A DNA stretch of 43,449 bases from an uncultured Hyphomicrobiales bacterium (GCA_943908365.1 CALTTH010000041.1:1-43449); one strand, 5' to 3'. Numbered from the stretch's first letter, positions 16,249-24,800 are shown. Notes: a model not told the origin generated them from the sequence alone. Numbers and translations: made by a program.

Positions 16249-17910
16249 TCATCCATGAAGGCTGTGAGAGAAACGCGGCAGAAAACGCTTCAGCAACATA
16301 TCGATTATATCCGGACTAATTGGTTTGAGCAACATTTCATCCATGCCGGCATTGAGGCAGGCACGCTGATCTCCCTCGAAAGCCAAAGGAACGACGCCGA
16401 TCAAAGGGGTTCTTTCGCCCGTCGAGGATTCCAGCCTGCGGATTTGTCGAGCAACCTCAAAGCCATCGATATCCGGTAGCGTCGTATCCAGGAGCACGAC
16501 CGACGGCTTTTCCGACTGGAAGAGCGCCAGCGCTTCGTTACCGGATTGCGCCAACCTGTATTCGATCTGAAGACCTTCCAGTATCTGCGAAAAAACGATC
16601 CGGTTGATCTTGTTGTCCTCGACGACGAGAACATCGAGCCTTGGTCGGTTGAGCGATTCGTCATCGCTGTTGATAACGACCCAATCGTCGTCCTTGCCCC
16701 TGCCCTGCTGCGTGTTTTCGAGCGAGCGAAAATGACGTGTCAGCATATTGACCAGCGAACTGCCGATCTCGAACTCATCCGCCATCATCACGCCGATGCC
16801 GAATGTCGTCGGCAGATCCAGACATTCGAGCGGCAATTGCACGTCAACCACAACGAGGTCGATCTTGACACCCATGGATGTGGAGAGGCTCAAAAAAGCT
16901 TCCTGCTCCTGGAGCCCGACGGCAACCGCACAATCCACACCGATCGTCGACAGTCGCTTGCAGGCCGCTTGGCCGGCCTCGGCATTTGGCATGACGAGAA
17001 GGACGCGACGGCCCTTCATCACCAGTGAAGCCTGATGGTTTTCGTCATCCATGTAGGAACTGCGCAGGAAGGACATATGCTCCAGCCCCGGGATGATACG
17101 CCTGCCATCCGGCTGGGTTACGGCAAAGGCTGTGACGTCATCCATCGTCGTCACGAGAAAATAATGACCGGGCTTGCCGACCCTGTGCTTTCTGGTGATG
17201 ACGAGGATCTCATCGCCCGTCAGCAGCGTGACCATTTCCGGCAGGATGGCCGGCACGCCGGTCTCAAGCACGTGCCTGTCCATCGCGTCGATGCGTGTAG
17301 CAAGCTCGTCCGAATGAATATCGAAGACATTGCGACCGAGGATCAGGTCCGGTGAGGTTTCGATCAGGGAACAGCCAGCCTTGTTGACGGCCGAGTAGAT
17401 GCGGTTCTTGTCCTTCACGAAGATGGATAGTGGCAGATTGTCGAGAATTTCCTCGGTGATCTGGACGCGTTCGATATCGGCTCGCCAATGTTCCTCGCGT
17501 CTTTTTTGCTCGGTGATATCGGCGACGGCACAAATGCAGAAACCGGACGGAACGCGCCGCTTGGTGAAACGCAGCCATCTGTCGCCAGGGCGCTGCTCCA
17601 CCGTTTCGGACCGTTCTGACCAATGGGCGGCAAGGCTCTTGGCGATCCATTCTTCGCGATCAACACGGTTGCCACGCGACGACGCCTCGCCGAAGCCGGC
17701 GCGATCGTAAATTGCGCCCAGAACATCCTTCAGTCTTACGCCTGGTGCCACTTCTGCCTTCTCGAGCGGCAGGAGCGTGAAAAGACGGTGGCTGGCAAAA
17801 ACAAGATTGTCGTCACGATCATAGATAAGAATCGCTGCAGACATTGCATCGCTAATAGCGTCTAGCATCGCTGCTTGAATGGCCACGCCGTCTGGCGCTA
17901 AATCATTCAT
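16249..17910 (-). CDS. PAS-PAS-receiver signalling protein without kinase domain
   Basis: Protein of 553 residues with no membrane segment. PAS region 1 is about 15-135 and ends with CAVADITEQKRREE. PAS region 2 is about 150-265 (LDNLPLSIFVKDKNR to TTMDDVTAF). A degenerate receiver-like fold lies at about 300-395 (RRVLLVMPNAEAG, VVVDVQLP) and lacks the acidic pair. A true receiver is at 425-545, with Glu431/Asp432, phospho-acceptor Asp475 in LLDTTLPDIDGFE, and Lys529 in LLKP. In that receiver the usual Thr/Ser switch position is Val507. I find no histidine kinase, HPt, DNA-binding or enzymatic output domain, so it cannot phosphorylate itself. A PAS sensor coupled to a phospho-accepting sink or scaffold is the best description. 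The neighbouring GGDEF-EAL gene is a candidate partner. Confidence 0.82.
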   Translation of the reverse strand: MNDLAPDGVAIQAAMLDAISDAMSAAILIYDRDDNLVFASHRLFTLLPLEKAEVAPGVRLKDVLGAIYDRAGFGEASSRGNRVDREEWIAKSLAAHWSERSETVEQRPGDRWLRFTKRRVPSGFCICAVADITEQKRREEHWRADIERVQITEEILDNLPLSIFVKDKNRIYSAVNKAGCSLIETSPDLILGRNVFDIHSDELATRIDAMDRHVLETGVPAILPEMVTLLTGDEILVITRKHRVGKPGHYFLVTTMDDVTAFAVTQPDGRRIIPGLEHMSFLRSSYMDDENHQASLVMKGRRVLLVMPNAEAGQAACKRLSTIGVDCAVAVGLQEQEAFLSLSTSMGVKIDLVVVDVQLPLECLDLPTTFGIGVMMADEFEIGSSLVNMLTRHFRSLENTQQGRGKDDDWVVINSDDESLNRPRLDVLVVEDNKINRIVFSQILEGLQIEYRLAQSGNEALALFQSEKPSVVLLDTTLPDIDGFEVARQIRRLESSTGERTPLIGVVPLAFEGDQRACLNAGMDEMLLKPISPDIIDMLLKRFLPRFSHSLHG

Positions 17911-18249
17911 GACAATTCCCTACACACGTTTCGAGAACGCGCTCAATTCATCTTGAAAACCTGCAATAGCAATAGGCTTTGGATATAACGGGAACATGCG
18001 GGCAAAATGCTCGAAAGTCCTTCGGGATCAAACAAGACGGCCCCAGCGCTTCCGTCCCGTCCTTATCAAGCATCCTGAAAAGACAAATAGATCACTCATT
18101 CAAGCAGGATCAGTGATATCGTTTCGGGATTAAAGACCTCTTAAATTTGAAAAAAGAACAATCCTAGATTGGCGAGACAGTGAGCGCGCTTTCGGTGGAG
18201 AGGTGCGATTTCTCTTTCGTTACGCCCTCGAATCCGCGAGAATGGCAGC
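17911..18249. other. 339-base divergent intergenic region before mutL
   Basis: It lies between the PAS-receiver gene (minus) and mutL (plus) and must hold both promoters. I see no reading frame with coding character, no strong terminator and no long repeat. The stretch 18115-18160 is AT-rich. No -35/-10 pair is good enough to report. Confidence 0.4.
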
Positions 18250-20067
18250 ATGTCCATTAAGCAGCTATCAGAAACCCTGATCAACCAGATCGCCGCGGGT
18301 GAAGTGATCGAGCGCCCATCGAGCGCCGCCAAGGAACTCATCGAAAACGCCATCGATGCCGGAGCGACCAGGATCGAGATCGCCACGGCGGGCGGTGGCA
18401 AAGGCCTGGTCCGCATCACCGACAATGGCTGCGGCATGTCCACGCCCGACCTCGAACTCGCGATCCGCAGGCATTGTACCTCGAAGATTTCCTCGACACT
18501 CGACGATATCCGCACGCTTGGCTTTCGAGGTGAAGCCCTCCCCTCCATCGGTTCGGTCGCCAAACTGACGATCACCAGTCGCGCGCAAGGCGCGACCGAG
18601 GGCGCGATCATATCGGTTACCGGCGGCAAGGTCTCGACGGTGCGACCCGCGGCGGCCAATACCGGTACGATCGTCGAAGTGCGCGACCTGTTCTTCGCCA
18701 CCCCGGCCCGGTTGAAATTTCTCAAGACCGAGAAAGCGGAGGCTGCCGCCATCACAGAAGTCGTCAAGCGCATGGCGATTGCCTTCCCGCATATCCGTTT
18801 CGTGCTTTCCGGCACGGATCGCTCGACGCTGGAATTGCCATCGACCGGGGACGACCATCTCGCCCGCATGGCGCAGATCCTTGGGGCCGAGTTCAAGGAT
18901 AATGCCATCGAGATCGATGCCGTGCGCGAAGATGTCGAGCTTACCGGCTTTGCAGGAGTTCCCACCTTCAACCGGGGTAACTCCGCGCATCAATATATGT
19001 TCGTCAACGGTCGCCCGGTGCAGGACAAGCTGCTGCTCTCGGCCATCAGGGGCGCCTATGCCGAGACGGTGCCACATGGTCGATATCCGGTTGCGGTACT
19101 GTCGCTCCGGCTCGATCCGGCGCTGGTGGATGTTAACGTGCATCCGGCGAAATCAGATGTGCGCTTTCGCGACCCCGGTCTCGTCCGAGGATTGATCGTC
19201 GGCGCGATCCGCCAAGCCCTTTCCCGCGAGGGCGACCGTGCCGCGACGACCGGGGCTTCGCAGATGATGAGCGCATTTCGGCCTGGCTATAGCCCGTCGG
19301 CAGTCAGACCCTACGCGTCACAGGCCTGGACGCCTGCCAACTCCCCGTCCAGGCCGCTGGAAATGTCGGATGGGCTGGCTCTGCGCGAACCGGCGCAGTC
19401 GCAATTTATCGACATCACCATGCCGACGGCACGGTCGGACGTCTTTCACACGGATGAAAAGCCTGTCGCTACTCTCGAGCCGTCGCGCTATCCCTTGGGG
19501 GCAGCGCGCGCGCAGGTGCATGCCAATTACATCGTTGCCCAAACCGAGGACGGGTTGGTGATCGTCGATCAGCATGCCGCGCATGAACGGCTCGTCTTCG
19601 AGGAGATGCGCAAGGCGCTGCACGCCAAACGGCCCGCTTCGCAGGTGCTGCTTATCCCCGAGATCGTCGATCTTCCCGAAGAGGATTGCGACCGGTTGAT
19701 GGAGCATGCGGAAGGCTTCGACAAGATGGGGTTTGCCATCGAGCGTTTCGGACCCGGCGCTGTCGCGGTCCGCGAAACGCCAGCCATGCTGGGCGAGGTC
19801 AATGTTCAGGGCCTCGTTCGGCAACTGGCCGATGAGATCGCCGAATGGGATACGGCAAGCAGTCTGTCCGGCAAGCTGGAATATGTTGCTGCCACCATGG
19901 CCTGCCATGGCTCCGTCCGCTCCGGACGGCGGATGCGGCCGGAGGAAATGAATGCGCTTTTGCGGCAGATGGAAAACACGCCGGGCTCCGGCCAATGTAA
20001 CCATGGCCGTCCGACCTATATCGAACTGAAGCTTGCCGACATCGAAAAGCTCTTCGGCAGAAGCTGA
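18250..20067 (+). CDS. mutL: DNA mismatch repair protein MutL (endonuclease type)
   Basis: Mismatch-repair ATPase and nicking endonuclease, 605 residues. The N-terminal GHKL ATPase has INQIAAGEVIERP, ELIENAIDAG (catalytic Glu in the ENA segment), DNGCGM and GFRGEAL. A Pro/Ser/Ala linker lies at about 335-400. The C-terminal dimerisation domain carries the metal-binding endonuclease motif DQHA-x2-E-x4-E (Asp440, Glu446, Glu451). It also has the companion motifs ACHGSVRSG and CNHGRP near the end. This fits an organism that relies on MutL rather than MutH for strand nicking. The gene is followed on the same strand by the DUF2093 gene after 74 bases. Confidence 0.97.
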   Translation: MSIKQLSETLINQIAAGEVIERPSSAAKELIENAIDAGATRIEIATAGGGKGLVRITDNGCGMSTPDLELAIRRHCTSKISSTLDDIRTLGFRGEALPSIGSVAKLTITSRAQGATEGAIISVTGGKVSTVRPAAANTGTIVEVRDLFFATPARLKFLKTEKAEAAAITEVVKRMAIAFPHIRFVLSGTDRSTLELPSTGDDHLARMAQILGAEFKDNAIEIDAVREDVELTGFAGVPTFNRGNSAHQYMFVNGRPVQDKLLLSAIRGAYAETVPHGRYPVAVLSLRLDPALVDVNVHPAKSDVRFRDPGLVRGLIVGAIRQALSREGDRAATTGASQMMSAFRPGYSPSAVRPYASQAWTPANSPSRPLEMSDGLALREPAQSQFIDITMPTARSDVFHTDEKPVATLEPSRYPLGAARAQVHANYIVAQTEDGLVIVDQHAAHERLVFEEMRKALHAKRPASQVLLIPEIVDLPEEDCDRLMEHAEGFDKMGFAIERFGPGAVAVRETPAMLGEVNVQGLVRQLADEIAEWDTASSLSGKLEYVAATMACHGSVRSGRRMRPEEMNALLRQMENTPGSGQCNHGRPTYIELKLADIEKLFGRS

Positions 20068-20141
20068 GGAGACTAGAATTACAGGCGGCGTAGGACTAGA
20101 GATCGCATCCCAAGATGAGAAGACTGAGGAGACGCACGCGC

Positions 20142-20372
20142 ATGAACAGATTTGACGGTGGACAGAGGGAAGCGAAGATCGAATATCTCGATGGCGACCT
20201 GCGTATCGTCCAGACCGGCTCCTATGTGGTTTGCGCCATGACGGGCGTTCAAATTCCGGTTGATGAATTGCGCTACTGGAGCGTTGTGCGCCAGGAGCCT
20301 TACGCGGATGCCGCGGCCTCGGTGGACGCGGAAAAGCGAGCGGGCGCTCTACCGAACCAGAAGCGCGCTTGA
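20142..20372 (+). CDS. DUF2093 family protein
   Basis: Small soluble protein of 76 residues typical of Rhizobiales; function unknown. The conserved core reads AKIEYLDGDLRIVQTGSYV, then CAMTGVQIPVDELRYWSV. The last 25 residues are polar and variable. The ATG at 20142 is chosen because GAGGAG lies upstream; an in-frame ATG at 20115 would add nine mostly Arg residues. In related genomes, as I recall, this gene sits next to lpxK. Here 3.4 kb of other genes separates it from lpxK. Confidence 0.82.
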   Translation: MNRFDGGQREAKIEYLDGDLRIVQTGSYVVCAMTGVQIPVDELRYWSVVRQEPYADAAASVDAEKRAGALPNQKRA

Positions 20373-20422
20373 AAAAAACACACACGCCTTGATGTCCAAC
20401 TCGTCATTGTGAGAGAGCCGAT

Positions 20423-20824
20423 ATGTTCGGATATGTTGCGGGGCTGCCTGCATTTCTTAGCTACTTCGCATTCGGACTGCTTGCCTATGCGGTGTTTGCC
20501 GGCATCTACACGCGGCTGACGCCTCATGATGAAATGAGGCTGATACGCTCCGGCAATCTCTCAGCCACGATCGCATTTCTGGGCGCGCTTGCAGGCTTTG
20601 GCCTGCCGATGGCATCGGCCGCTGCCAACTCCGTCAACATTATCGACTTCATCATCTGGTCGATCATCGGCATCGCCGTGCAGATCCTGGCCTTCTATGT
20701 GGCGCGCGCCAGCCTGCCCGGCATTCATGAGAAGATCGGCAGGGGCGAGGTTTCCGCGGGCGTGTGGGGCGGCGGCATCGCGCTTATCATCGGCATCCTC
20801 AACGCTGCCTGCATGACCTACTGA
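20423..20824 (+). CDS. DUF350 (YjfL-like) inner-membrane protein
   Basis: Membrane protein of 133 residues with four predicted helices in two similar halves, as in DUF350 proteins. Helices are at about 8-28, 48-68, 73-95 and 112-132. The conserved hydrophilic parts are YTRLTPHDEMRLIRSGN after helix 1 and KIGRGEVSAGVWGGGIAL before the last helix. It is the first gene of a three-gene cassette: 11 bases separate it from the DUF1190 lipoprotein gene, which abuts an ATP-grasp gene. The same trio occurs in enterobacteria (yjfL-yjfM-yjfC). Biochemical function is unknown. Confidence 0.86.
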   Translation: MFGYVAGLPAFLSYFAFGLLAYAVFAGIYTRLTPHDEMRLIRSGNLSATIAFLGALAGFGLPMASAAANSVNIIDFIIWSIIGIAVQILAFYVARASLPGIHEKIGRGEVSAGVWGGGIALIIGILNAACMTY

Positions 20825-20835
20825 GGAGACTTCGC

Positions 20836-21465
20836 ATGAAAAGACGGATGCGAAGTCACGCTAGGCCGGTTCTTGCGCTCGGAACGATCACGGTATCGGG
20901 GCTCGCGCTCGCGGGCTGCGGCGAACAGCCTCCGGATGCGTTCGTCTTCAAGTCGACGCAGCAATGCGTGATGAGCGGGATCGGCGCGGATGTCTGCGAT
21001 GTGGCCTTTCGCGACGCCACAACCGACTACAAAGCGAACGCGCCGCGCTTTGCCGATCAGGCGAGTTGCGAAGACAGCTTCGGCAGCGGACTGTGTACTC
21101 GATCTGCACGGACAGCGCAGGATATCGCGCCCTTCATCCCGGCACTGACCGGATTTTACTTGGCGCGCAACGTTCGCTCGGTTTCAGATTACTATGCGGA
21201 TCGCAAGCGGCAGGAGGAAGAAGAGGAAGCCGCAGCCGGCTCCGGCGGTGGTGGAGGCAGCAGCGGTGGTGGTTCATTTCGCTCGGGCAGCGGCTCGGCC
21301 GTTTACAAGGATCGGCAGGGCACTGCCCTGGTTGCGCGAAGCCAAGGCGACCAGGCTGGCAGCAACTCCTATCGCTTCCTGAAAAATGTCAGCTACGGCG
21401 TCCCGGAAACAACCGCACGGAGCGGTTTTGGCCATTGGAGCTCGTCCAGCCATTATGGCAGTTAA
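20836..21465 (+). CDS. DUF1190 (YjfM/YgiB-like) lipoprotein
   Basis: Probable lipoprotein of 209 residues. The basic N terminus, hydrophobic stretch and lipobox LAGC place the lipidated cysteine at Cys28. The DUF1190 core carries several further cysteines (TQQC, ADVC, SCEDSFGSGLC), which could form periplasmic disulfides. After residue 120 come an acidic run (EEEEE) and a Gly/Ser-rich segment, then a C-terminal part with GTALVARS and a Ser-rich end (GHWSSSSHYGS). The ATG at 20836 has GAGGAGA upstream. Its TAA is immediately followed by the ATG of the ATP-grasp gene, so the pair is tightly coupled. Function is unknown. Confidence 0.85.
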   Translation: MKRRMRSHARPVLALGTITVSGLALAGCGEQPPDAFVFKSTQQCVMSGIGADVCDVAFRDATTDYKANAPRFADQASCEDSFGSGLCTRSARTAQDIAPFIPALTGFYLARNVRSVSDYYADRKRQEEEEEAAAGSGGGGGSSGGGSFRSGSGSAVYKDRQGTALVARSQGDQAGSNSYRFLKNVSYGVPETTARSGFGHWSSSSHYGS

Positions 21466-22623
21466 ATGAAACGCATCGCCCTTCCTGAAAGACCCGACTG
21501 GCGCGAACAGGCAAAGTCCGTCGGTTTCGGGTTTCACGAGATGTATGAGGAGCCCTACTGGGTCGACAATGCAGCTTACCTTTTCAATTACGAGCAGATC
21601 GAAGAGGACATCGAGGCGCCCTCGCAGGAACTCCATGAGATGTGCATGGACCTTGTGGCGGATGTCGCTACCAGCGAGGAGGCGCTTGAGAGGCTTCAAA
21701 TTCCAGACGAGATGCGAGACGCGGTAAGGCAGTCGTGGCTTCGGGGCGACCGGCATCTCTATGGCCGGTTCGATCTCGCCTATACGGGCAAGGGTCCGGC
21801 AAAGCTTCTCGAATATAATGCCGACACGCCGACCTCGATCTTCGAGAGCGCCTATTTCCAATATGACTGGCTGACCGATCAGATTGCTGCAGGCACGCTC
21901 CCCGAGGACGCCGATCAATTCAATTCTCTTCAGGAATGCCTCGTGGAGGCGTTTCGCCAGTTCCCGTCCGAGGGCGTCTTTCACTTTTCGACGCTCCTGG
22001 ACAATGAAGAGGATCGCGGCACCACGACCTATCTGATGGACTGCGCCATACAGGCCGGTCATCAGGTGGAACTCATCGATATTCGCGATATCGGTGTGGA
22101 TCGAACTGGCCGCTTTACCGACCTTCAGGACCGTCTGATCGAACGCTGCTTCAAGCTCTATCCGTGGGAAGTGATGTTCAAGGAGCCTTTTTCGGTGCAT
22201 CTTCCAACAGCAGGTGGCGTGTTCATCGAACCTTCATGGAAGTCAATACTCTCCAACAAGGGCATCCTTCCGCTTCTGTGGGAGCGTCATCCAGGACATC
22301 CCAATCTCCTACCGAGCTATTTCGCCGACGACCCGAGGGCGCAAAGCCTTGCCGATTACGTCAAGAAACCGCTTTTCTCGCGGGAGGGAGAGAGCGTCTT
22401 CCTGTTTGAAGACCAGAAGCTGGTTGTTGAAAACCCCGGCATCTACGGCGTTGAAGGTTACGTCGTGCAAGCGCTTGCGCCGCTTTTCGATGTCGACAAT
22501 GTCCATGCCATTCTCGGAAGCTGGATCGTTGGGGACGTGGCATGCGGCCTGAGCATCCGCGAGGATGAGAGCCGTATCACCACCAACCTCTCGCGCTTCG
22601 TGCCTCACCTTATCGTCGATTGA
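21466..22623 (+). CDS. Glutathionylspermidine-synthase-like ATP-grasp ligase (YjfC/YgiC type)
   Basis: ATP-dependent carboxylate-amine ligase fold of 385 residues, matching the synthetase half of glutathionylspermidine synthase and lacking its N-terminal amidase. Landmarks are the N-terminal MKRIALPERPDWRE, the acceptor region YGRFDLAYTGKGPAKLLEYNADTPTS, and the ATP-grasp part with LPLLWERHPGHPNLLPSYF, KKPLFSREGESVFL and GSWIVGD. In E. coli the stand-alone homologues YgiC and YjfC did not show glutathionylspermidine synthesis, as I recall, so the substrate is open. The immediate neighbours, a membrane DUF350 protein and a DUF1190 lipoprotein, suggest an envelope-related product. Confidence 0.88.
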   Translation: MKRIALPERPDWREQAKSVGFGFHEMYEEPYWVDNAAYLFNYEQIEEDIEAPSQELHEMCMDLVADVATSEEALERLQIPDEMRDAVRQSWLRGDRHLYGRFDLAYTGKGPAKLLEYNADTPTSIFESAYFQYDWLTDQIAAGTLPEDADQFNSLQECLVEAFRQFPSEGVFHFSTLLDNEEDRGTTTYLMDCAIQAGHQVELIDIRDIGVDRTGRFTDLQDRLIERCFKLYPWEVMFKEPFSVHLPTAGGVFIEPSWKSILSNKGILPLLWERHPGHPNLLPSYFADDPRAQSLADYVKKPLFSREGESVFLFEDQKLVVENPGIYGVEGYVVQALAPLFDVDNVHAILGSWIVGDVACGLSIREDESRITTNLSRFVPHLIVD

Positions 22624-22665
22624 CGCAGAAGGTGTCACTCACCTTTAAGTCTTCTGGCTATCTCC

Positions 22666-22690
22666 GGAACCATCAAGGGGCACCGATGTT
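22666..22690 (+). promoter_or_regulatory. Probable EcfG-type general stress promoter
   Basis: GGAAC (22666-22670), a 16-base spacer, then TGTT (22687-22690). The alphaproteobacterial general stress sigma factor recognises GGAAC-N16/17-CGTT, so one base differs. It lies 45 bases before the start of the DUF892 gene, a family often under general stress control in this class. Confidence 0.55.
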
Positions 22691-22734
22691 CGGTGTGCCG
22701 TGCGATCATCAGCACCAACATTTGGGAGATACAC

Positions 22735-23232
22735 ATGGCAGAGAAACAGCTTGACGATCTTTTCTATGACACGCTGAAGGATATCTATTTTGCAGAACGC
22801 CAGATCCTGAAGGCGCTGCCCAAGATGGCGCGTGCAGCCAGCAGCGACAAGCTGAAGGCGGCATTCGAAAAGCATAAGGAAGAGACCCAGGGCCAGATCG
22901 AGCGGCTGCAGGAAATCTTCGAACTTCTCGGCAAGCGTGCCCAAGGAAAGACCTGCGAAGCAATCCAGGGGATCATCGCCGAAGGCGAAGAGATCATGGA
23001 AGACTTCAAGGGCAGCCCCGCGCTCGATGCCGGTCTCATCTCTTCGGCGCAGGCCGTCGAACATTATGAGATGGCCCGCTATGGCACGCTGAAGGCGTGG
23101 GCAGAGCAGCTTGGTCACAAGCAGGCAGTTCAGTTGCTGGACGCGACCCTGAAGGAAGAAACCAAGACCGACGCAGACTTGTCATCGCTTGCAGCTGCAT
23201 CCCTGAATGCAGCCGGCAAGAAGGCCGCATGA
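22735..23232 (+). CDS. DUF892 ferritin-like protein (YciE/YciF type)
   Basis: Ferritin-like four-helix protein of 165 residues. The family start LDDLFYDTLKDIYFAERQIL is easily recognised, followed by EKHKEETQGQIERLQEIF and, in the second half, the paired-helix motif SSAQAVEHYEMARYGTLKAWA and LLDATLKEETKTDADLSSLA. Glu and His residues in these helices are the potential metal ligands. The ATG at 22735 has GGGAG upstream; a reading from 22693 is not needed. These proteins accumulate in stress and their exact role is unsettled. The gene is flanked by a probable stress promoter and a strong terminator and appears monocistronic. Confidence 0.9.
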   Translation: MAEKQLDDLFYDTLKDIYFAERQILKALPKMARAASSDKLKAAFEKHKEETQGQIERLQEIFELLGKRAQGKTCEAIQGIIAEGEEIMEDFKGSPALDAGLISSAQAVEHYEMARYGTLKAWAEQLGHKQAVQLLDATLKEETKTDADLSSLAAASLNAAGKKAA

Positions 23233-23249
23233 TATCATCATCGCCGTGA

Positions 23250-23281
23250 AAAAAGCCGGGGCGCTCGCTCCGGCTTTTTTT
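23250..23281 (+). terminator. Rho-independent terminator of the DUF892 gene
   Basis: AAAAAGCCGG and CCGGCTTTTT form a perfect 10-base stem around a 10-base loop, followed by a T-run. It begins 18 bases after the stop codon. The A-run in front makes it potentially active in the opposite direction too, for the minus-strand small membrane protein gene ending at 23342. Confidence 0.9.
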
Positions 23282-23341
23282 ATTGGAAGAGCAGGTCCAA
23301 GCTCTGTCGCGATATCACCCAGACATGATTGAACGGCCGCC

Positions 23342-23656
23342 TTAAGGCGCCTGTGTAGAGGGGTTACGATCAACTCCTTCCGTCGGCGGCGTTGCACCGG
23401 ATGGGGGATTGTTATCGAAAGCCTGGCCGCCCTGCGCGCCTGGGTTCACCGTCTGGCTCGAGGTCGCAGGACTCCGAGGCGGCGGTGTTTCTGTGGTCGC
23501 AGGCGCGGTGCTTTCACCCCAGATCTCTGCAGCCAGCCAAACGGCCAGTGCTAGAACAAGGCTGACGACAAGGATGACCAGAACTGGCTTACCCTTGAAG
23601 CCCTGACGGGTTTCGCGCGGGGTAAACGCCTTCTTCTCCACATCTGTATGCTGCAT
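23342..23656 (-). CDS. Small single-pass membrane protein, unknown function
   Basis: Protein of 104 residues. A short polar, basic N terminus is followed by one membrane helix at about 24-46 (PVLVILVVSLVLALAVWLAAEIW). The rest is a Pro/Thr/Ser/Gly-rich, probably periplasmic and disordered tail (TTETPPPRSPATSS and onward). The ATG at 23656 has GAGGAG upstream; a longer reading to 23815 would overlap lpxK by about 16 codons and has no support. It lies downstream of lpxK with a 112-base gap. I do not recognise the family. Confidence 0.7.
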   Translation of the reverse strand: MQHTDVEKKAFTPRETRQGFKGKPVLVILVVSLVLALAVWLAAEIWGESTAPATTETPPPRSPATSSQTVNPGAQGGQAFDNNPPSGATPPTEGVDRNPSTQAP

Positions 23657-23768
23657 AATCTCTCTCCTCATCGGATAAGAGCCCACATTGAGCTTCCCTG
23701 AGAGGTAAAAGAGTTGCAACGGCCGATTGTTCCTTTGCGCCGATGAGGCGCAGGACAAGCTTACCGAA

Positions 23769-24800
23769 CTATTGATGCGAGAGACGCCGCGACCGGCAGT
23801 TTTCAAAGGCTGCATCGATCATCGCTGACGCCGCCATCGGATCGTCAAAGACCATATCGATCTCGACGACCTGACTGCTCCAGAGAAGCTCAGCGGCTTG
23901 TCCGGGTAGCCCTGCAAGGCGGACAGCGTCTTTCGCCGTCGTTACCGGCAGCAGGTCAAGTTTCCTTGCATCCTCGACCATGTCGGCGAGTTCGTCCTCA
24001 CTGAACTGATGGTGATCGGGGAAAGACCGTTCGATGATGATTTCGGCGCCCAGAGACTCGACGGTCCGATAGAACTTGCTGGGATCGGCGATACCGGCGA
24101 AGGCCAGAACGCGTTTGCCGGCAAAGTTAGGTAGCGGGCGAGGCTCGGTCGATGCGACGAAAACCGGTTTTGCCGCGCGGGCTGCCGTTCGGATAATCGC
24201 ATCCGCGGCACTTCCATCCCCAACTTTCAAAATAGCGGTGGCCTGGCGCATCTGTTCGGCCAAAGGTGCGCGCACAGGACCACCTGGTACGAGATGGCCG
24301 TTACCAATTCCCCGTCTTGTGTCGATGACAAGCAAGGCGTAGTCGAGCGTCAACCTCGCGCTTTGAAAGCCGTCATCCATAATGATGAGATCGACGCCTT
24401 CCTTGACCAGACGTTCGGCGCCCTCGACGCGTTTGCGCGAAATCACCGTTGTCGCCTCGCGCGCAAGCAGAAGTGGTTCATCGCCCACCGCAGCAGAGCG
24501 ATGATGATCAGGATCGACCAGCGTCGTTACGTCCAGGGTGCCGCCATATCCGCGACTAAGGAAGCCGGGCTTCAGTCCCTTGTCGAGTGCTGCGCGTGCA
24601 ATGGCAATCGCCGTTGGCGTCTTGCCTGCCCCGCCAACGGTGAAGTTGCCGATACAGATCACCGGTACTGGAACCGAGGCTCGTTTTGCCGTCTTCATGC
24701 GATGGCCCGCCACCCGGCCATAGAGGTAGGAAAAGGGGCTTAACGTCCAGGCTTCCCAGCCAGCTTTTCTCCACCAGAAGGGCGGCGCTTCCGAAACCAT
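23769..24800 (-). CDS. lpxK: Tetraacyldisaccharide 4'-kinase
   Basis: Lipid A biosynthesis kinase that phosphorylates the 4' position of the tetraacylated disaccharide at the inner membrane. Length is 343 residues. An amphipathic/hydrophobic N terminus (PFWWRKAGWEAWTLSPFSYLYG) is typical. The Walker A is TVGGAGKT (54-61) after GNF, with GFLSRGYGG downstream and the MDDGFQS motif. SFPDHHQFSEDEL and TTAKDAVRL are C-terminal family landmarks. It lies downstream of waaA and a HAD gene on the same strand. Confidence 0.95.
   Translation of the reverse strand: MVSEAPPFWWRKAGWEAWTLSPFSYLYGRVAGHRMKTAKRASVPVPVICIGNFTVGGAGKTPTAIAIARAALDKGLKPGFLSRGYGGTLDVTTLVDPDHHRSAAVGDEPLLLAREATTVISRKRVEGAERLVKEGVDLIIMDDGFQSARLTLDYALLVIDTRRGIGNGHLVPGGPVRAPLAEQMRQATAILKVGDGSAADAIIRTAARAAKPVFVASTEPRPLPNFAGKRVLAFAGIADPSKFYRTVESLGAEIIIERSFPDHHQFSEDELADMVEDARKLDLLPVTTAKDAVRLAGLPGQAAELLWSSQVVEIDMVFDDPMAASAMIDAAFENCRSRRLSHQ

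Noticed and set aside
23718..23733. GGAAC...CGTT on the minus strand before the small membrane protein gene
   Set aside because: The spacer is only 7 bases, not the 16-17 needed for an EcfG-type promoter.
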